From Paludibacteraceae bacterium (GTDB taxonomy: Bacteria > Bacteroidota > Bacteroidia > Bacteroidales > Paludibacteraceae), in contig JAFZLC010000025.1 in NCBI GenBank assembly GCA_017551675.1, forward strand, positions 1-63,722: a stretch of DNA of 63,722 nucleotides, given 5' to 3'. Below the pieces are notes generated by a model, which made no database searches, had not been told where the DNA came from, and saw nothing but the letters and a program-made list of their open reading frames with translations. Position 1 is the first letter of the stretch. The number at the start of each line of letters is the position of its first letter. The position numbers and the translations under genes were made by a program. This document shows, piece by piece, positions 18,330 through 27,470 of this stretch.

Positions 18330-18366
18330 CTTGAGTGTTTCCTCTTTTTAGTTTGATTTGTCTATG

Positions 18367-18404
18367 CAAAGATATAATTATTTTGTTTTTTTTGTGTAAA
18401 TTTG
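18367..18404. promoter_or_regulatory. Divergent promoter boxes between the MBL gene and lysS
   Basis: TATCTTTG on the minus strand (18374-18367) and TAAATTTG on the plus strand (18397-18404) both match the Bacteroidetes -7 pattern TAnnTTTG and face away from each other toward the two genes. Well-spaced upstream TTTG elements were not found. Confidence 0.35.
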
Positions 18405-18436
18405 CGTCGTTAAGTTTATGCATAAAAAAAAATAAG

Positions 18437-19981
18437 ATGAGTGTATCAGATTTGAGTGAACAGGAGATCCTTCGCCGTGAGAGCTTGAAGGCACTGAAAA
18501 ACATGGGAATAGATCCCTATCCTGCTGCAGAATATGTTGTGTCAGCGCATTCCACAGATATAAAAGCCGAGTTTAATGATGATGCTCCCAAACGTGAAGT
18601 GACGGTAGCTGGACGTATTATGTCTCGTCGTATCATGGGTAAGGCTTCTTTTATGGAGTTGCAGGATAGCAAGGGACGTATTCAGATTTATATCTCCCGT
18701 GATGAAATTTGTCCAGATGAAAACAAAGATTTGTACAATGTTGTATTCAAAAAATTGTTGGACATTGGTGATTTCATTGGAATCAAGGGATATGTTTTCC
18801 GTACGCAGATGGGTGAGATTTCTGTTCATGCAGCTGAACTAACTGTTTTGAGCAAGTCATTGCGTCCATTGCCAATCGTTAAGTATAAAGATGGTGTGGC
18901 ATACGATGCGTTTGAAGATCCTGAGTTGAGATATCGTCAGCGTTATGTGGATTTGGTGGTGAACGATGGTATCAAAGATATATTTTTGAAACGTGCGAGA
19001 ATCGTTAAGTCTTTGCGTGACCAATTGGATGCTGCAGGTTATACTGAGGTGGAAACTCCTATTCTACAGTCTCTTGCTGGTGGTGCGGCTGCTCGTCCGT
19101 TCATCACACATCACAATACATTGGATGTTGATTTGTATCTTCGTATAGCCACTGAGTTGTATTTGAAGAGATTGATTGTCGGTGGTTTCGAAGGTGTTTT
19201 TGAAATCGGCAAGAACTTCCGTAACGAAGGTATGGATAAAACTCACAATCCAGAGTTTACTTGTATGGAGTTGTACGTACAGTACAAAGATTACAACTGG
19301 ATGATGAGCTTTACTGAAAAATTATTGGAGAATATATGTATCGCTGCCAATGGTTGCAGTGAAACAAAAGTGGGTGATAATGTGATTAGCTTTAAAGCCC
19401 CATATAAGAGAATTTCTATTTTGGATTCCATCAAGGAGAAGACTGGTTACGACTTGGAGGGTAAATCGGAAGATGAGATTCGTCAGGTTTGTAAGGCCTT
19501 GAAAATGGAGATTGATGATACCATGGGAAAAGGTAAACTGATTGATGAAATCTTCGGAGAGTTCTGTGAGGGTACTTATATTCAACCTACATTTATTACA
19601 GATTATCCAGTTGAGATGTCTCCTCTAACTAAGATGCATCGTTCTAAACCAGGATTGACAGAGCGCTTTGAGTTGATGGTCAATGGAAAAGAGTTGGCCA
19701 ATGCCTACTCTGAGTTGAATGATCCAATTGATCAGATGGAACGTTTCCAAGAGCAACTTCGTTTGTCTGAGAAGGGTGATGATGAGGCTATGTTTATCGA
19801 TCACGACTTCGTTCGTGCATTGGAGTATGGTATGCCTCCAACATCAGGTATCGGAATCGGTATCGACCGTTTGGTTATGTTGATGACAGGTCAGACTACA
19901 ATTCAAGAAGTATTGTTCTTCCCTCAGATGCGTCCTGAGAAGAAAGCACAGGCAAAAGAAGAAACGAATTCTAAAGAGTAA
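18437..19981 (+). CDS. lysS: Lysine--tRNA ligase, class II
   Basis: From the ATG at 18437 the protein has 514 residues: an N-terminal OB-fold tRNA-binding domain (about 45-155) and a class II catalytic core with motif 2 'FRNEGMDKTHNPEFTC' and motif 3 'GIGIGIDRLVMLMTGQ'. The open frame extends 34 codons further upstream, but these overlap the promoter region and lack similarity, so the internal ATG is preferred. Many Bacteroides LysRS proteins carry a longer C-terminal extension; this one ends soon after motif 3. First gene of lysS-gpsA-pgi. Confidence 0.96.
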   Translation: MSVSDLSEQEILRRESLKALKNMGIDPYPAAEYVVSAHSTDIKAEFNDDAPKREVTVAGRIMSRRIMGKASFMELQDSKGRIQIYISRDEICPDENKDLYNVVFKKLLDIGDFIGIKGYVFRTQMGEISVHAAELTVLSKSLRPLPIVKYKDGVAYDAFEDPELRYRQRYVDLVVNDGIKDIFLKRARIVKSLRDQLDAAGYTEVETPILQSLAGGAAARPFITHHNTLDVDLYLRIATELYLKRLIVGGFEGVFEIGKNFRNEGMDKTHNPEFTCMELYVQYKDYNWMMSFTEKLLENICIAANGCSETKVGDNVISFKAPYKRISILDSIKEKTGYDLEGKSEDEIRQVCKALKMEIDDTMGKGKLIDEIFGEFCEGTYIQPTFITDYPVEMSPLTKMHRSKPGLTERFELMVNGKELANAYSELNDPIDQMERFQEQLRLSEKGDDEAMFIDHDFVRALEYGMPPTSGIGIGIDRLVMLMTGQTTIQEVLFFPQMRPEKKAQAKEETNSKE

Positions 19982-19990
19982 GGATATATT

Positions 19991-20983
19991 ATGGAGAAAA
20001 CACCAAAGATAGCCGTAATGGGTGGTGGAAGCTGGGCCACTGCAATCGCAAAGATTTGCATGGAACAGGGGGATATCTGTTGGTATATGCGTCGCGAGGA
20101 ACAAATAGAGGATTTCAAAAAGCATAAGCATAATCCATCTTATTTGTCCACTGTACAGTTTGATACAGAGCGTATCTTCTTCTCTTCGAATATCAATGAG
20201 ATAGTAAAGAAGTCAGATATCCTGATTTTTGCTACTCCTTCCCCTTTCTTGAAACAACATTTAAAGAAGTTAAGAGCTTCTTTGAAAAATAAGATCGTTG
20301 TTTCTGCCATTAAAGGTATCGTTCCTGATGAGAATCTGAATGTCTCAGAATATTTCCATCGCATTTATAATGTACCGAAAGATAACTTGTTGGTTATCTC
20401 TGGACCTTCTCATGCTGAGGAGGTGGCCATGGAACATTTGACCTATCTGATGATCGGTGGTCATTGTAGAGATAAGGCTAAGCAGTTGGCTGAGATGTTG
20501 CAATGTCACTACGTGAAGACTTCAGTGGTGGATGATGTGTATGGATTGGAGTATGCTTCTGTTTTGAAAAATGTTTATGCAATAGCAGCTGGTATTTGTC
20601 ATGGACTAAAGTATGGCGATAATTTCCAGGCTGTATTGGTTTCCAATGCGATTCAAGAGATGAACCGATTCTTAAACATTGTGGATGAGAAGCAACGAAA
20701 CATCAATGAGTCGGCTTACTTGGGCGATTTGTTGGTGACATCCTATTCTAAATTCAGTCGTAATCGTACGTTTGGTACGATGATCGGGAAAGGCTATTCT
20801 GTAAAAACCGCTCAGCTGGAGATGGAGATGATTGCTGAGGGATATTATGGTACAAAGTGTATCTATGAGATCAATAAAGGATATAAGGTGAACATGCCTA
20901 TCTTGAATGCTGTTTACAATATACTTTATGGAAAAATATCCCCTGCTATTGAAATCAAGGTGTTGAGTGGATTAATGAGGTAA
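19991..20983 (+). CDS. gpsA: Glycerol-3-phosphate dehydrogenase [NAD(P)+]
   Basis: A 330-residue enzyme reducing dihydroxyacetone phosphate to sn-glycerol 3-phosphate, the backbone of membrane lipids. It has the N-terminal dinucleotide-binding 'AVMGGGSWATAIAKI', the second conserved stretch 'VVSAIKGIVP' and 'ISGPSHAEEVA', and the catalytic Lys in 'SVLKNVYAIAAGICHGL'. It starts 9 bases after lysS and lies 24 bases before pgi, consistent with one operon. Confidence 0.95.
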   Translation: MEKTPKIAVMGGGSWATAIAKICMEQGDICWYMRREEQIEDFKKHKHNPSYLSTVQFDTERIFFSSNINEIVKKSDILIFATPSPFLKQHLKKLRASLKNKIVVSAIKGIVPDENLNVSEYFHRIYNVPKDNLLVISGPSHAEEVAMEHLTYLMIGGHCRDKAKQLAEMLQCHYVKTSVVDDVYGLEYASVLKNVYAIAAGICHGLKYGDNFQAVLVSNAIQEMNRFLNIVDEKQRNINESAYLGDLLVTSYSKFSRNRTFGTMIGKGYSVKTAQLEMEMIAEGYYGTKCIYEINKGYKVNMPILNAVYNILYGKISPAIEIKVLSGLMR

Positions 20984-21007
20984 AAATTTAAATTAAATAC
21001 GTATAAA

Positions 21008-22369
21008 ATGGAGAACATTAAGTTAAACATTGAAAACGCTTTTGCTTGCGAGTCTGTTTTCGTTACAAAGCAAAGTGTAAATGCATACGATGCAAAGGTA
21101 AAAGAGTGCATGGAAATGTTGCATGCAGGTACTGGTAAAGGAAATGACTTCTTAGGATGGTTGTCATTGCCAAGTTCAATCACTGAAAAGTTTATGGATG
21201 AGGTGATTGCAACAGCAAATGATTTGAGAAGTCGTTGCGACGTAGTTGTTGTAGCAGGTATCGGTGGTTCTTACCTTGGTGCACGTGCTGTCATCGACGC
21301 TTTGTCTAACGCTTTTTCAGCATTCCAAAAGAGCAAAAAGAACCCTGCAATCGTTTTCGCAGGTAACAATATCAGTGAAGATTATTTGGCTGAATTGTCA
21401 TCTTTCTTGAAAAGAAAACAATTCGGTATCATCAATATTTCTAAATCAGGAACAACAACAGAGACTGCTTTGGCATTCCGTCTTTTGAAGACTCAATTGG
21501 AAGAGCAAGTAGGTAAGAAGGAAGCTCAAAAACGTATTGTTGCTGTAACAGATGCTGCTAAGGGTGCATTGCGTAAGTTGGCTACTCAAGAGGGTTATAA
21601 GACATTCGTTATTCCTGATAATGTAGGTGGTCGTTTCTCAGTGTTGACTCCAGTTGGTTTGTTGCCAATCGCAGTAGCAGGTTTCGATATTAAGAAATTG
21701 GTGGCTGGTGCTGCTTCTATGGAGAAACTTTGTGGAAAAGATGTACCTTTCTCAAAGAACCCTGCTGCTCAATATGCAGCTGTTCGTAACGAGTTGTATC
21801 AAAAAGGTAAGAAGATTGAAATTTTGGTTAACTATCATCCAAAATTGCACTATATCGGAGAGTGGTGGAAACAATTGTATGGAGAGTCTGAAGGTAAGGA
21901 TTTGAAGGGTATCTTCCCTGCTGCAGTTGATTTCTCAACAGATCTTCACTCAATGGGACAATGGATTCAAGAGGGTGAGCGTTCTATCTTTGAGACAGTA
22001 ATCTCTATCAAGAGACCTAACAAGAAATTGGTTGTTCCAGAGGATAAAGACAACTTGGACGGTTTGAACTTCTTGGCAGGAAAACGTGTTGACGAAGTGA
22101 ACAAGATGGCTGAGTTGGGTGTTGTATTCGCTCATGTTGACGGACAAGTGCCTAACTTGCATATTGATATGCCATCTTTGAATGAGTATTACATTGGTCA
22201 GTTGTTCTACTTCTTCGAGAAGGCTTGTGGTATCAGCGGTTACCTTCTTGGTGTGAACCCATTCAACCAACCAGGTGTTGAGGCTTACAAGAAGAACATG
22301 TTTGCTTTGTTAGGAAAGCCAGGTTATGAAAAAGAAACCGAGGCAATGAAAGCAAGAATTAATAAATAA
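21008..22369 (+). CDS. pgi: Glucose-6-phosphate isomerase
   Basis: A 453-residue cytoplasmic glycolytic enzyme interconverting glucose 6-phosphate and fructose 6-phosphate. The sugar-phosphate site is visible in '[16 protein letters not shown]' and '[18 protein letters not shown]', with the later '[16 protein letters not shown]' and '[12 protein letters not shown]' segments. The length is that of the short bacterial PGI type. Codons are strongly biased (many GGT, GCT, AAG), suggesting high expression. The gene ends at a strong terminator. Confidence 0.96.
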   Translation: MENIKLNIENAFACESVFVTKQSVNAYDAKVKECMEMLHAGTGKGNDFLGWLSLPSSITEKFMDEVIATANDLRSRCDVVVVAGIGGSYLGARAVIDALSNAFSAFQKSKKNPAIVFAGNNISEDYLAELSSFLKRKQFGIINISKSGTTTETALAFRLLKTQLEEQVGKKEAQKRIVAVTDAAKGALRKLATQEGYKTFVIPDNVGGRFSVLTPVGLLPIAVAGFDIKKLVAGAASMEKLCGKDVPFSKNPAAQYAAVRNELYQKGKKIEILVNYHPKLHYIGEWWKQLYGESEGKDLKGIFPAAVDFSTDLHSMGQWIQEGERSIFETVISIKRPNKKLVVPEDKDNLDGLNFLAGKRVDEVNKMAELGVVFAHVDGQVPNLHIDMPSLNEYYIGQLFYFFEKACGISGYLLGVNPFNQPGVEAYKKNMFALLGKPGYEKETEAMKARINK

Positions 22370-22399
22370 TTCGTGTTGAACGCGCGTTTATTATAATCT

Positions 22400-22446
22400 A
22401 AAGAGACTGTGTCTGTGAATGATTTTGCAGACGTGGTCTCTTTTCT
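22400..22446 (+). terminator. Terminator after pgi
   Basis: A two-part hairpin: outer AAAGAGAC/GTCTCTTT (22400-22407, 22436-22443) and inner GTCTG/CAGAC (22411-22415, 22428-22432), followed by a T-rich tail. It rules out the frame-extended upstream start of the next gene. Confidence 0.7.
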
Positions 22447-22457
22447 TTTACGAGTAT

Positions 22458-23102
22458 ATGGAAGCATTTATTCAGTGGTGTTTAGATAATCTGAATTATT
22501 GGACAGTGGCTTTGTTGATGGCTATTGAGAGCTCTTTTATTCCATTCCCTTCAGAGATTGTTGTGCCTCCTGCTGCTTATAAGGCGGCTGCAGGAGAACT
22601 TAATTTGTTTGGCGTGATAGCAGCAGCTACTTTTGGCGCTATGTGTGGTGCCATTGTGAATTATATCATCTCCTACAAATTAGGTCGTCCATTTGTTTAT
22701 TGGTTTGTTAATACCAAGTTTGGACACATGTGCTTGTTATCTCAGGAAAAAATGGAGCGTGCAGAGGCCTATTTCAGAGAGCATGGTGTATCTTCCACAT
22801 TGGTGGGAAGATTGGTTCCCGCTGTTCGTCAGCTAATATCCATACCTGCTGGATTGGCTAAAATGAATTTCTTTAAATTTCTTTTGTTTACGGCTATAGG
22901 TGCGACACTATGGAACACTGTTTTGGCAATTATTGGTTACGCACTTCACGCAGCTGTACCTAAAGATCAGCTTGCTTCTGCTGTAAGCGAATACAAACCT
23001 TATTTGACAATAGGTGGTGTGGTTCTGTTTCTACTATTCGTCTCCTATTTGATCATTTCAGGTATCATCAAAAAAAAGAAAGGATCAACATCAATTAATT
23101 AA
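22458..23102 (+). CDS. DedA-family inner-membrane protein
   Basis: From the ATG at 22458 (MEAFIQWCLDNLN...) the protein has 214 residues. DedA-family signatures are 'ESSFIPFPSEIVVPPAAY' near the N-terminus and 'GRLVPAVRQLISIPAGLAKM' in the middle (Arg and Pro conserved), with four or five membrane segments. Family members act as lipid (undecaprenyl-phosphate or phospholipid) flippase-like transporters; which lipid is not known here. The frame is open 13 codons further upstream, but that part lies in the pgi terminator. Confidence 0.9.
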   Translation: MEAFIQWCLDNLNYWTVALLMAIESSFIPFPSEIVVPPAAYKAAAGELNLFGVIAAATFGAMCGAIVNYIISYKLGRPFVYWFVNTKFGHMCLLSQEKMERAEAYFREHGVSSTLVGRLVPAVRQLISIPAGLAKMNFFKFLLFTAIGATLWNTVLAIIGYALHAAVPKDQLASAVSEYKPYLTIGGVVLFLLFVSYLIISGIIKKKKGSTSIN

Positions 23103-23115
23103 TAAATAAGTAATC

Positions 23116-23853
23116 ATGAAAAACAGAAACATTATTGGCAAATATTCTTGCTTGGCATTTATCGCCATTGTAGGATTGTCTGCATGTCGTTCTAAAACAG
23201 AAACGACTCCTGAGAAAGAAGATGTAAAGGATACTGCAGCAGTTGTATGCACAGCTACACCTACTTACACGATTACTGAGAGCGTGCAAGATTCTATCGT
23301 ATTGTCATCGCCTTCAGTTCATTCATCTGTATCGTTAATCGATGCATTGTCTAATCGTCATACAGTTCGCTCTTATTCATCTGAACCATTGTCAGATCAA
23401 CAGATATCTGATATGCTTTGGTGTGTTTGCGGTGTTAATCGCGAGGATGGTAAGTTGACTGCTCCAACAGCTCGCAATGCACAAGAAATAGATGTTTATC
23501 TATACACGACAAAGGCTATCTACTATTATCAGAAATCGGGTCACTCTTTGAAATTGGTGAAGGAGGGTGATTTCCGCCAAAAGGCAGGAACTCAACCATT
23601 CTATGGTCAGGCTCCTATAGCTATTACTTTCGTGGCTGATTTCAATAAGATGGCTGATTTTGATGAGGAAGGAAGACAATTTTATTCAGCAACGGATGTT
23701 GGATATGTAAGTCAAAATCTATATCTTTATTGTGCGGCTTCTGGTTTGGCTACTGTTGCTTGCGGTAGTATTGACCGACCACAGATTCTTGAGACACTTG
23801 GTTTGACTAATGCAAAGCCGTTGTTGTCTCATCCAGTAGGCTTCGAAAAATAA
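23116..23853 (+). CDS. SagB/ThcOx-type nitroreductase-like lipoprotein
   Basis: A 245-residue protein with a lipoprotein signal (MKNRNIIGKYSCLAFIAIVG, lipobox LSAC, Cys at residue 25), a Thr/Glu-rich spacer, and a nitroreductase-fold domain (about 70-245) starting 'IDALSNRHTVRSYSSEPLSD' with the FMN-binding Arg-His-x-x-Arg pattern and 'MLWCVCGVNREDGKLTAPTARNAQ'. It resembles SagB-type oxidases more than classic NfsA. Lipid anchoring of a flavoprotein outside the cytoplasm is the odd point; substrate unknown. Confidence 0.82.
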   Translation: MKNRNIIGKYSCLAFIAIVGLSACRSKTETTPEKEDVKDTAAVVCTATPTYTITESVQDSIVLSSPSVHSSVSLIDALSNRHTVRSYSSEPLSDQQISDMLWCVCGVNREDGKLTAPTARNAQEIDVYLYTTKAIYYYQKSGHSLKLVKEGDFRQKAGTQPFYGQAPIAITFVADFNKMADFDEEGRQFYSATDVGYVSQNLYLYCAASGLATVACGSIDRPQILETLGLTNAKPLLSHPVGFEK

Positions 23854-23879
23854 GGGTAAACTCGAAAGAGTCTCCCTTT
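23852..23879 (+). terminator. Hairpin after the nitroreductase gene
   Basis: AAGGG and ACTC pair with GAGT and CCCTT around a GAAA tetraloop, with small internal bulges, directly after the stop codon. The following bases are only moderately T-rich. Confidence 0.45.
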
Positions 23880-23930
23880 AAACATAAGTTAGTATGAATT
23901 GTGGGTTGATTATAGAACTCACCTAAACTA

Positions 23931-24614
23931 ATGGAAATGAAAGGTAAATTCATTGTGATCGAAGGTGTGGATGGATGCGGAAAATCCACACAACTTTCAC
24001 TTATGAGTCAGACATATGAGAAAATGGGTGTGCTTTGTAAGTACATCCATTTTCCTATGCTTAATCAAGGATTGTATGGCACAATGGTGGCTGAGTTCCT
24101 TCGTGGTGAATATGGTTCTATCGATCAGGTACACCCTAAGTTGGTGGCACTTCTATTTGCAAATGATCGTATGGAACATATTGCAACGATTAACGAGTGG
24201 CTCGATAAAGGCTATGTTGTGCTTGCTGATCGCTTTGTCTATTCTAACATTGCGTATCAATGTGCTAAATTGAAATCAGCAGAGGAAAAACAACTCTTGA
24301 AACAGTGGATTTTACAATATGAGTTTGAACACAATCGGTTGCCAGTGCCTGATTGCTCCTTCTTCCTGAATGTCCCATTCTCTTTCGTTAAAAAGACCTT
24401 GGAAGCCAATAGAGAAGGGGAAGAGAGAGCTTATCTGAATGGGAAACAGGATATCCATGAACAATCCATGGATTTTCAAAAACAGGTCTATGATGAGTAT
24501 CAGAAACTGATTGAGGAACAACCGACGTTCATCAATATTGAATGTTTTAACTCGAAGGGAGAATTCTTGCCGAAAGAGACTATTCATCAAATGATGATGG
24601 ATCATTTGAAGTGA
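23931..24614 (+). CDS. tmk: Thymidylate kinase
   Basis: A 227-residue dTMP kinase, making dTDP for DNA synthesis and for dTDP-sugars. The P-loop is 'IEGVDGCGKSTQLS' and the DR(x) motif sits in 'VVLADRFVYSNIAYQ'. The protein is somewhat longer than typical (about 205-215), with an extended LID region ('REGEERAYLNGKQDIHE') and C-terminal tail. An alternative start is Met3. It precedes a UDP-sugar dehydrogenase gene by 18 bases. Confidence 0.9.
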   Translation: MEMKGKFIVIEGVDGCGKSTQLSLMSQTYEKMGVLCKYIHFPMLNQGLYGTMVAEFLRGEYGSIDQVHPKLVALLFANDRMEHIATINEWLDKGYVVLADRFVYSNIAYQCAKLKSAEEKQLLKQWILQYEFEHNRLPVPDCSFFLNVPFSFVKKTLEANREGEERAYLNGKQDIHEQSMDFQKQVYDEYQKLIEEQPTFINIECFNSKGEFLPKETIHQMMMDHLK

Positions 24615-24632
24615 GTTCTTAATTAAGGGATT

Positions 24633-25907
24633 ATGAAAGAAACGAAGATAGCTGTTATTGGACTTGGTTATGTGGGATTGCCATTAGCCCGTCTGTTCTC
24701 ATCTAAATATCCAACCATAGGTTATGATCAGAATGAGAGACGTGTCTCTTCAATCATGAATGGACATGATGACACATTGGAGGTGCCTGACGAATTGCTA
24801 CGTGAGGCATTGGATAAGAACGCTTTTGTTTGTACTTCCGATATCGAAAAAATCAGGGATTGTAACTTCTACGTGGTAGCTGTTCCAACTCCTGTTGATA
24901 CTTATAATCGTCCTAATTTGCAACCTTTGTTGAGCGCAAGTAAGACGGTTGGTGAGGTGATAAAAAAAGGCGATGTGGTGGTCTATGAGTCTACGGTTTA
25001 TCCTGGTGTGACGGAAGAAGAGTGCGTTCCTAAGGTGGAGGAGGTGTCGGGACTTTGTTTCAATAAAGATTTCTTCGTGGGTTACTCTCCTGAACGAATC
25101 AATCCAGGCGATAAACTACATACCGTGGAGAAAATCAAAAAGGTCACTTCTGGCTCTACTCCCGAAATCGCAGATTATGTGGATGAAGTCTACTCATCTG
25201 TTCTAATCAATGGAACGTTTAAAGCCTCCTCTATTAAGGTGGCGGAAGCTTCCAAGATTATAGAGAATTCTCAACGTGATGTGAATATCGCGTTTATGAA
25301 TGAATTGGCACGTATCTTCAATGCCATGGGTATTGATACCAATGATGTGATTGAGGCGGCTGCCACCAAATGGAATTTCATCAAGATGAAACCTGGATTG
25401 GTGGGTGGTCATTGCATTAGCGTTGATCCATACTATCTGATTCAGAAAGCTCAGGTGTATGGCGTCCTCCCTCATATCATGACCAATGCTCGTCGGTTGA
25501 ACGACGGTATGGGTGAATATGTGGCTAATCGTGTGATTCGTTGCATGAACAAGAAGGGTGTCCTTGTGAAAGATGCTAATATCTTGCTGTTGGGTATCAC
25601 CTTTAAGGAGAATTGCCCGGATATCCGTAACACAAAGGTCTTGGATATCTACTATACATTGAAAGAGTATACATCCAACATTACCATCTATGATCCATGG
25701 GCAAGCAAAGAAAGCATTGCCGCTGAATATGGAATAGAGATTACTAATACAATGCCTACAGATCGTTATGACGCTGTTGTCTTGGCAGTTGCGCATCAGC
25801 AATTTGCCAGTTTGAAGTTGCGTTCTCTTCTGAAAGATCCTTCTTTAGGTGTTGTTTACGATGTGAAGAGTGTGGCTCCACGCGAAGAGGTGGACGAAAG
25901 ATTATAA
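24633..25907 (+). CDS. Nucleotide-sugar dehydrogenase (UDP-GlcNAc/GalNAc 6-dehydrogenase type)
   Basis: A 424-residue enzyme of the UDP-glucose/GDP-mannose dehydrogenase family, nearest in layout to TviB/WbpA-type enzymes that oxidise UDP-N-acetylhexosamines to uronic acids for surface polysaccharides. It has the Rossmann motif 'GLGYVGLPLARLFS', 'YSPERINPGD', the catalytic Cys in 'GGHCISVDPYYL', and 'GITFKENCPDIRNTK'. It is followed 10 bases later by a sugar aminotransferase gene, suggesting a small nucleotide-sugar cassette. Substrate assignment is by family only. Confidence 0.9.
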   Translation: MKETKIAVIGLGYVGLPLARLFSSKYPTIGYDQNERRVSSIMNGHDDTLEVPDELLREALDKNAFVCTSDIEKIRDCNFYVVAVPTPVDTYNRPNLQPLLSASKTVGEVIKKGDVVVYESTVYPGVTEEECVPKVEEVSGLCFNKDFFVGYSPERINPGDKLHTVEKIKKVTSGSTPEIADYVDEVYSSVLINGTFKASSIKVAEASKIIENSQRDVNIAFMNELARIFNAMGIDTNDVIEAAATKWNFIKMKPGLVGGHCISVDPYYLIQKAQVYGVLPHIMTNARRLNDGMGEYVANRVIRCMNKKGVLVKDANILLLGITFKENCPDIRNTKVLDIYYTLKEYTSNITIYDPWASKESIAAEYGIEITNTMPTDRYDAVVLAVAHQQFASLKLRSLLKDPSLGVVYDVKSVAPREEVDERL

Positions 25908-25917
25908 GTCTTGCTGT

Positions 25918-27114
25918 ATGAGTCACCCAAGAATATATCTCTGTTTGGCTCACATGAGTGAGTCGGGTATGGAACAAAAATTTGTTCAGGAGGCATTCGA
26001 TATGAATTGGGTGACCCCGTTGGGTCCCAATGTGACTGCCTTTGAACACGATTTGGAACAGTGGCTCGTCTCCAATGGATCTTCTGCGAAATATGTGACG
26101 GCACTCTCTTCTGGCACTGCAGCTTTGCATTTAGCCTTGTTGATGTGTGGCGTACAAAAAGATGATGAGGTGATCTGCCAAAGTTTCACATTTTGTGCAT
26201 CTGCCAATCCGATTGTTTATTTAGGTGCTCATCCCGTTTTTGTTGATTCGGAAAGGGAAAGCTGGAACATGAGTCCTGTTTTGCTAAAACAGGCAATTGA
26301 GGAAAGAATATCTGTTACGGGAAAGAAGCCTAAGGCTATTGTGGTGACGCATTTGTATGGTATGCCTGCCATGATACGTGAGATAGCTGAATTGTCGAAA
26401 TCTTATGAGATACCGTTGATAGAGGATGCTGCTGAGGCATTGGGCTCGTCTTATGATGGTCGTCCGTGCGGAACATGGGGCGACTTTGGCGTTTTTTCCT
26501 TCAACGGGAATAAGATGATCACCACCTCGGGAGGAGGTGCTTTAATCTCTCCAAGTGAGACGAAGAAGCAACAAGCAACGTTCTTAGCAACGCAGGCGCG
26601 AGATTCTTTCCCATACTATCATCATACACAAATAGGTTACAACTATAGATTGTCGAATGTTTGTGCAGGTATAGGGCGTGGGCAGATGACTGTTTTGAAC
26701 GAGCATATTGCTCATCATCGTCATATTGCAACTATCTACAAAGAGGCATTTACTTCAGTGGATGGAATTGAATACCATGATGCACCGTCCCCACTGCATT
26801 ATTCAAATTTTTGGCTGAGTACCATCTTGTTAGCTCCATCCTTGCATGTCGTAGGGCAGCAAAGCAAAGGTGATATTGATGCCCCTAACGATAATGTGGA
26901 AGCACTTCGTTTAGCGTTGGATAAGGAACAAGTGGAGAGTCGCCCGTTATGGAAACCAATGCACCTTCAACCTATTTATCAAAACGCCCCAGTGTATGAG
27001 GATAACACATCGACACAATTGTTTCGTTGCGGACTATGTTTGCCCTCTGGTCCATGTGTGACGGATGAGGATGCAAGGCGAGTGGTGGATACCATCCTCT
27101 CATCAATAAAATAA
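25918..27114 (+). CDS. DegT/DnrJ/EryC1/StrS-family sugar aminotransferase
   Basis: From the ATG at 25918 the protein has 398 residues. This PLP enzyme family transfers an amino group to nucleotide-linked keto-sugars. Visible features are 'SSGTAALHLALLMCGV' (cofactor phosphate pocket), 'LIEDAAEALGSSYDGRPCG', and the Schiff-base Lys in 'FSFNGNKMITTSGGGAL'. The frame is open 16 codons upstream inside the previous gene, but the internal start is the better fit. It likely works with the preceding dehydrogenase or with the PglF-type enzyme encoded at 36591-38516 to build an amino sugar. Confidence 0.9.
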   Translation: MSHPRIYLCLAHMSESGMEQKFVQEAFDMNWVTPLGPNVTAFEHDLEQWLVSNGSSAKYVTALSSGTAALHLALLMCGVQKDDEVICQSFTFCASANPIVYLGAHPVFVDSERESWNMSPVLLKQAIEERISVTGKKPKAIVVTHLYGMPAMIREIAELSKSYEIPLIEDAAEALGSSYDGRPCGTWGDFGVFSFNGNKMITTSGGGALISPSETKKQQATFLATQARDSFPYYHHTQIGYNYRLSNVCAGIGRGQMTVLNEHIAHHRHIATIYKEAFTSVDGIEYHDAPSPLHYSNFWLSTILLAPSLHVVGQQSKGDIDAPNDNVEALRLALDKEQVESRPLWKPMHLQPIYQNAPVYEDNTSTQLFRCGLCLPSGPCVTDEDARRVVDTILSSIK

Positions 27115-27168
27115 GCAAGACGTAAGAAAATAATAGTTGAAAGAGTTGGCATTCTTGTTTTTGTTTTT

Positions 27169-27176
27169 TAAATTTG
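27169..27176 (+). promoter_or_regulatory. -7 box of the tRNA-Gln gene
   Basis: TAAATTTG lies 16 bases upstream of the mature tRNA 5' end, with a TTGG at 27146-27149 at the right distance for the -33 element (19 bases). Confidence 0.5.
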
Positions 27177-27192
27177 CACCGCATTTAGCGAT

Positions 27193-27263
27193 TGCCTTAT
27201 GGTGTAATGGTAGCACATCAGTTTCTGGCACTGCTTGTCCGGGTTCGAATCCTGGTAAGGCAA
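27193..27263 (+). tRNA. tRNA-Gln (anticodon CUG)
   Basis: A 71-nt cloverleaf: acceptor TGCCTTA/TAAGGCA, D arm GTG...CAC with GG in the loop, anticodon loop TTCTGGC giving anticodon CTG, and T arm CCGGG-TTCGAAT-CCTGG. The discriminator is A and CCA is not encoded, so it must be added. The first anticodon-stem pair (27-43) is a T-C mismatch. It reads CAG codons. Confidence 0.93.
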
Positions 27264-27274
27264 CGAAAAGCGAC

Positions 27275-27309
27275 AAATAACCCACTGAATTTCTGTGGGT
27301 TATTTTTTT
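27275..27309 (+). terminator. Terminator of the tRNA gene
   Basis: Eleven-base arms AAATAACCCAC/GTGGGTTATTT with a 9-base loop, running into eight T residues. Confidence 0.85.
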
Positions 27310-27470
27310 TATGTATTTTGCTCAGATTTTTAATTCGCTATTCCTCCAACCATTTATTCAATATTGTTTTTTATCCCACTTTTTTATTGTTATATTTGTT
27401 AGCAGTAATGGTGAATGCGTATCTATTGCAATGATAGATATGTATTTGATGTATTTAAAAAGATGAGATT

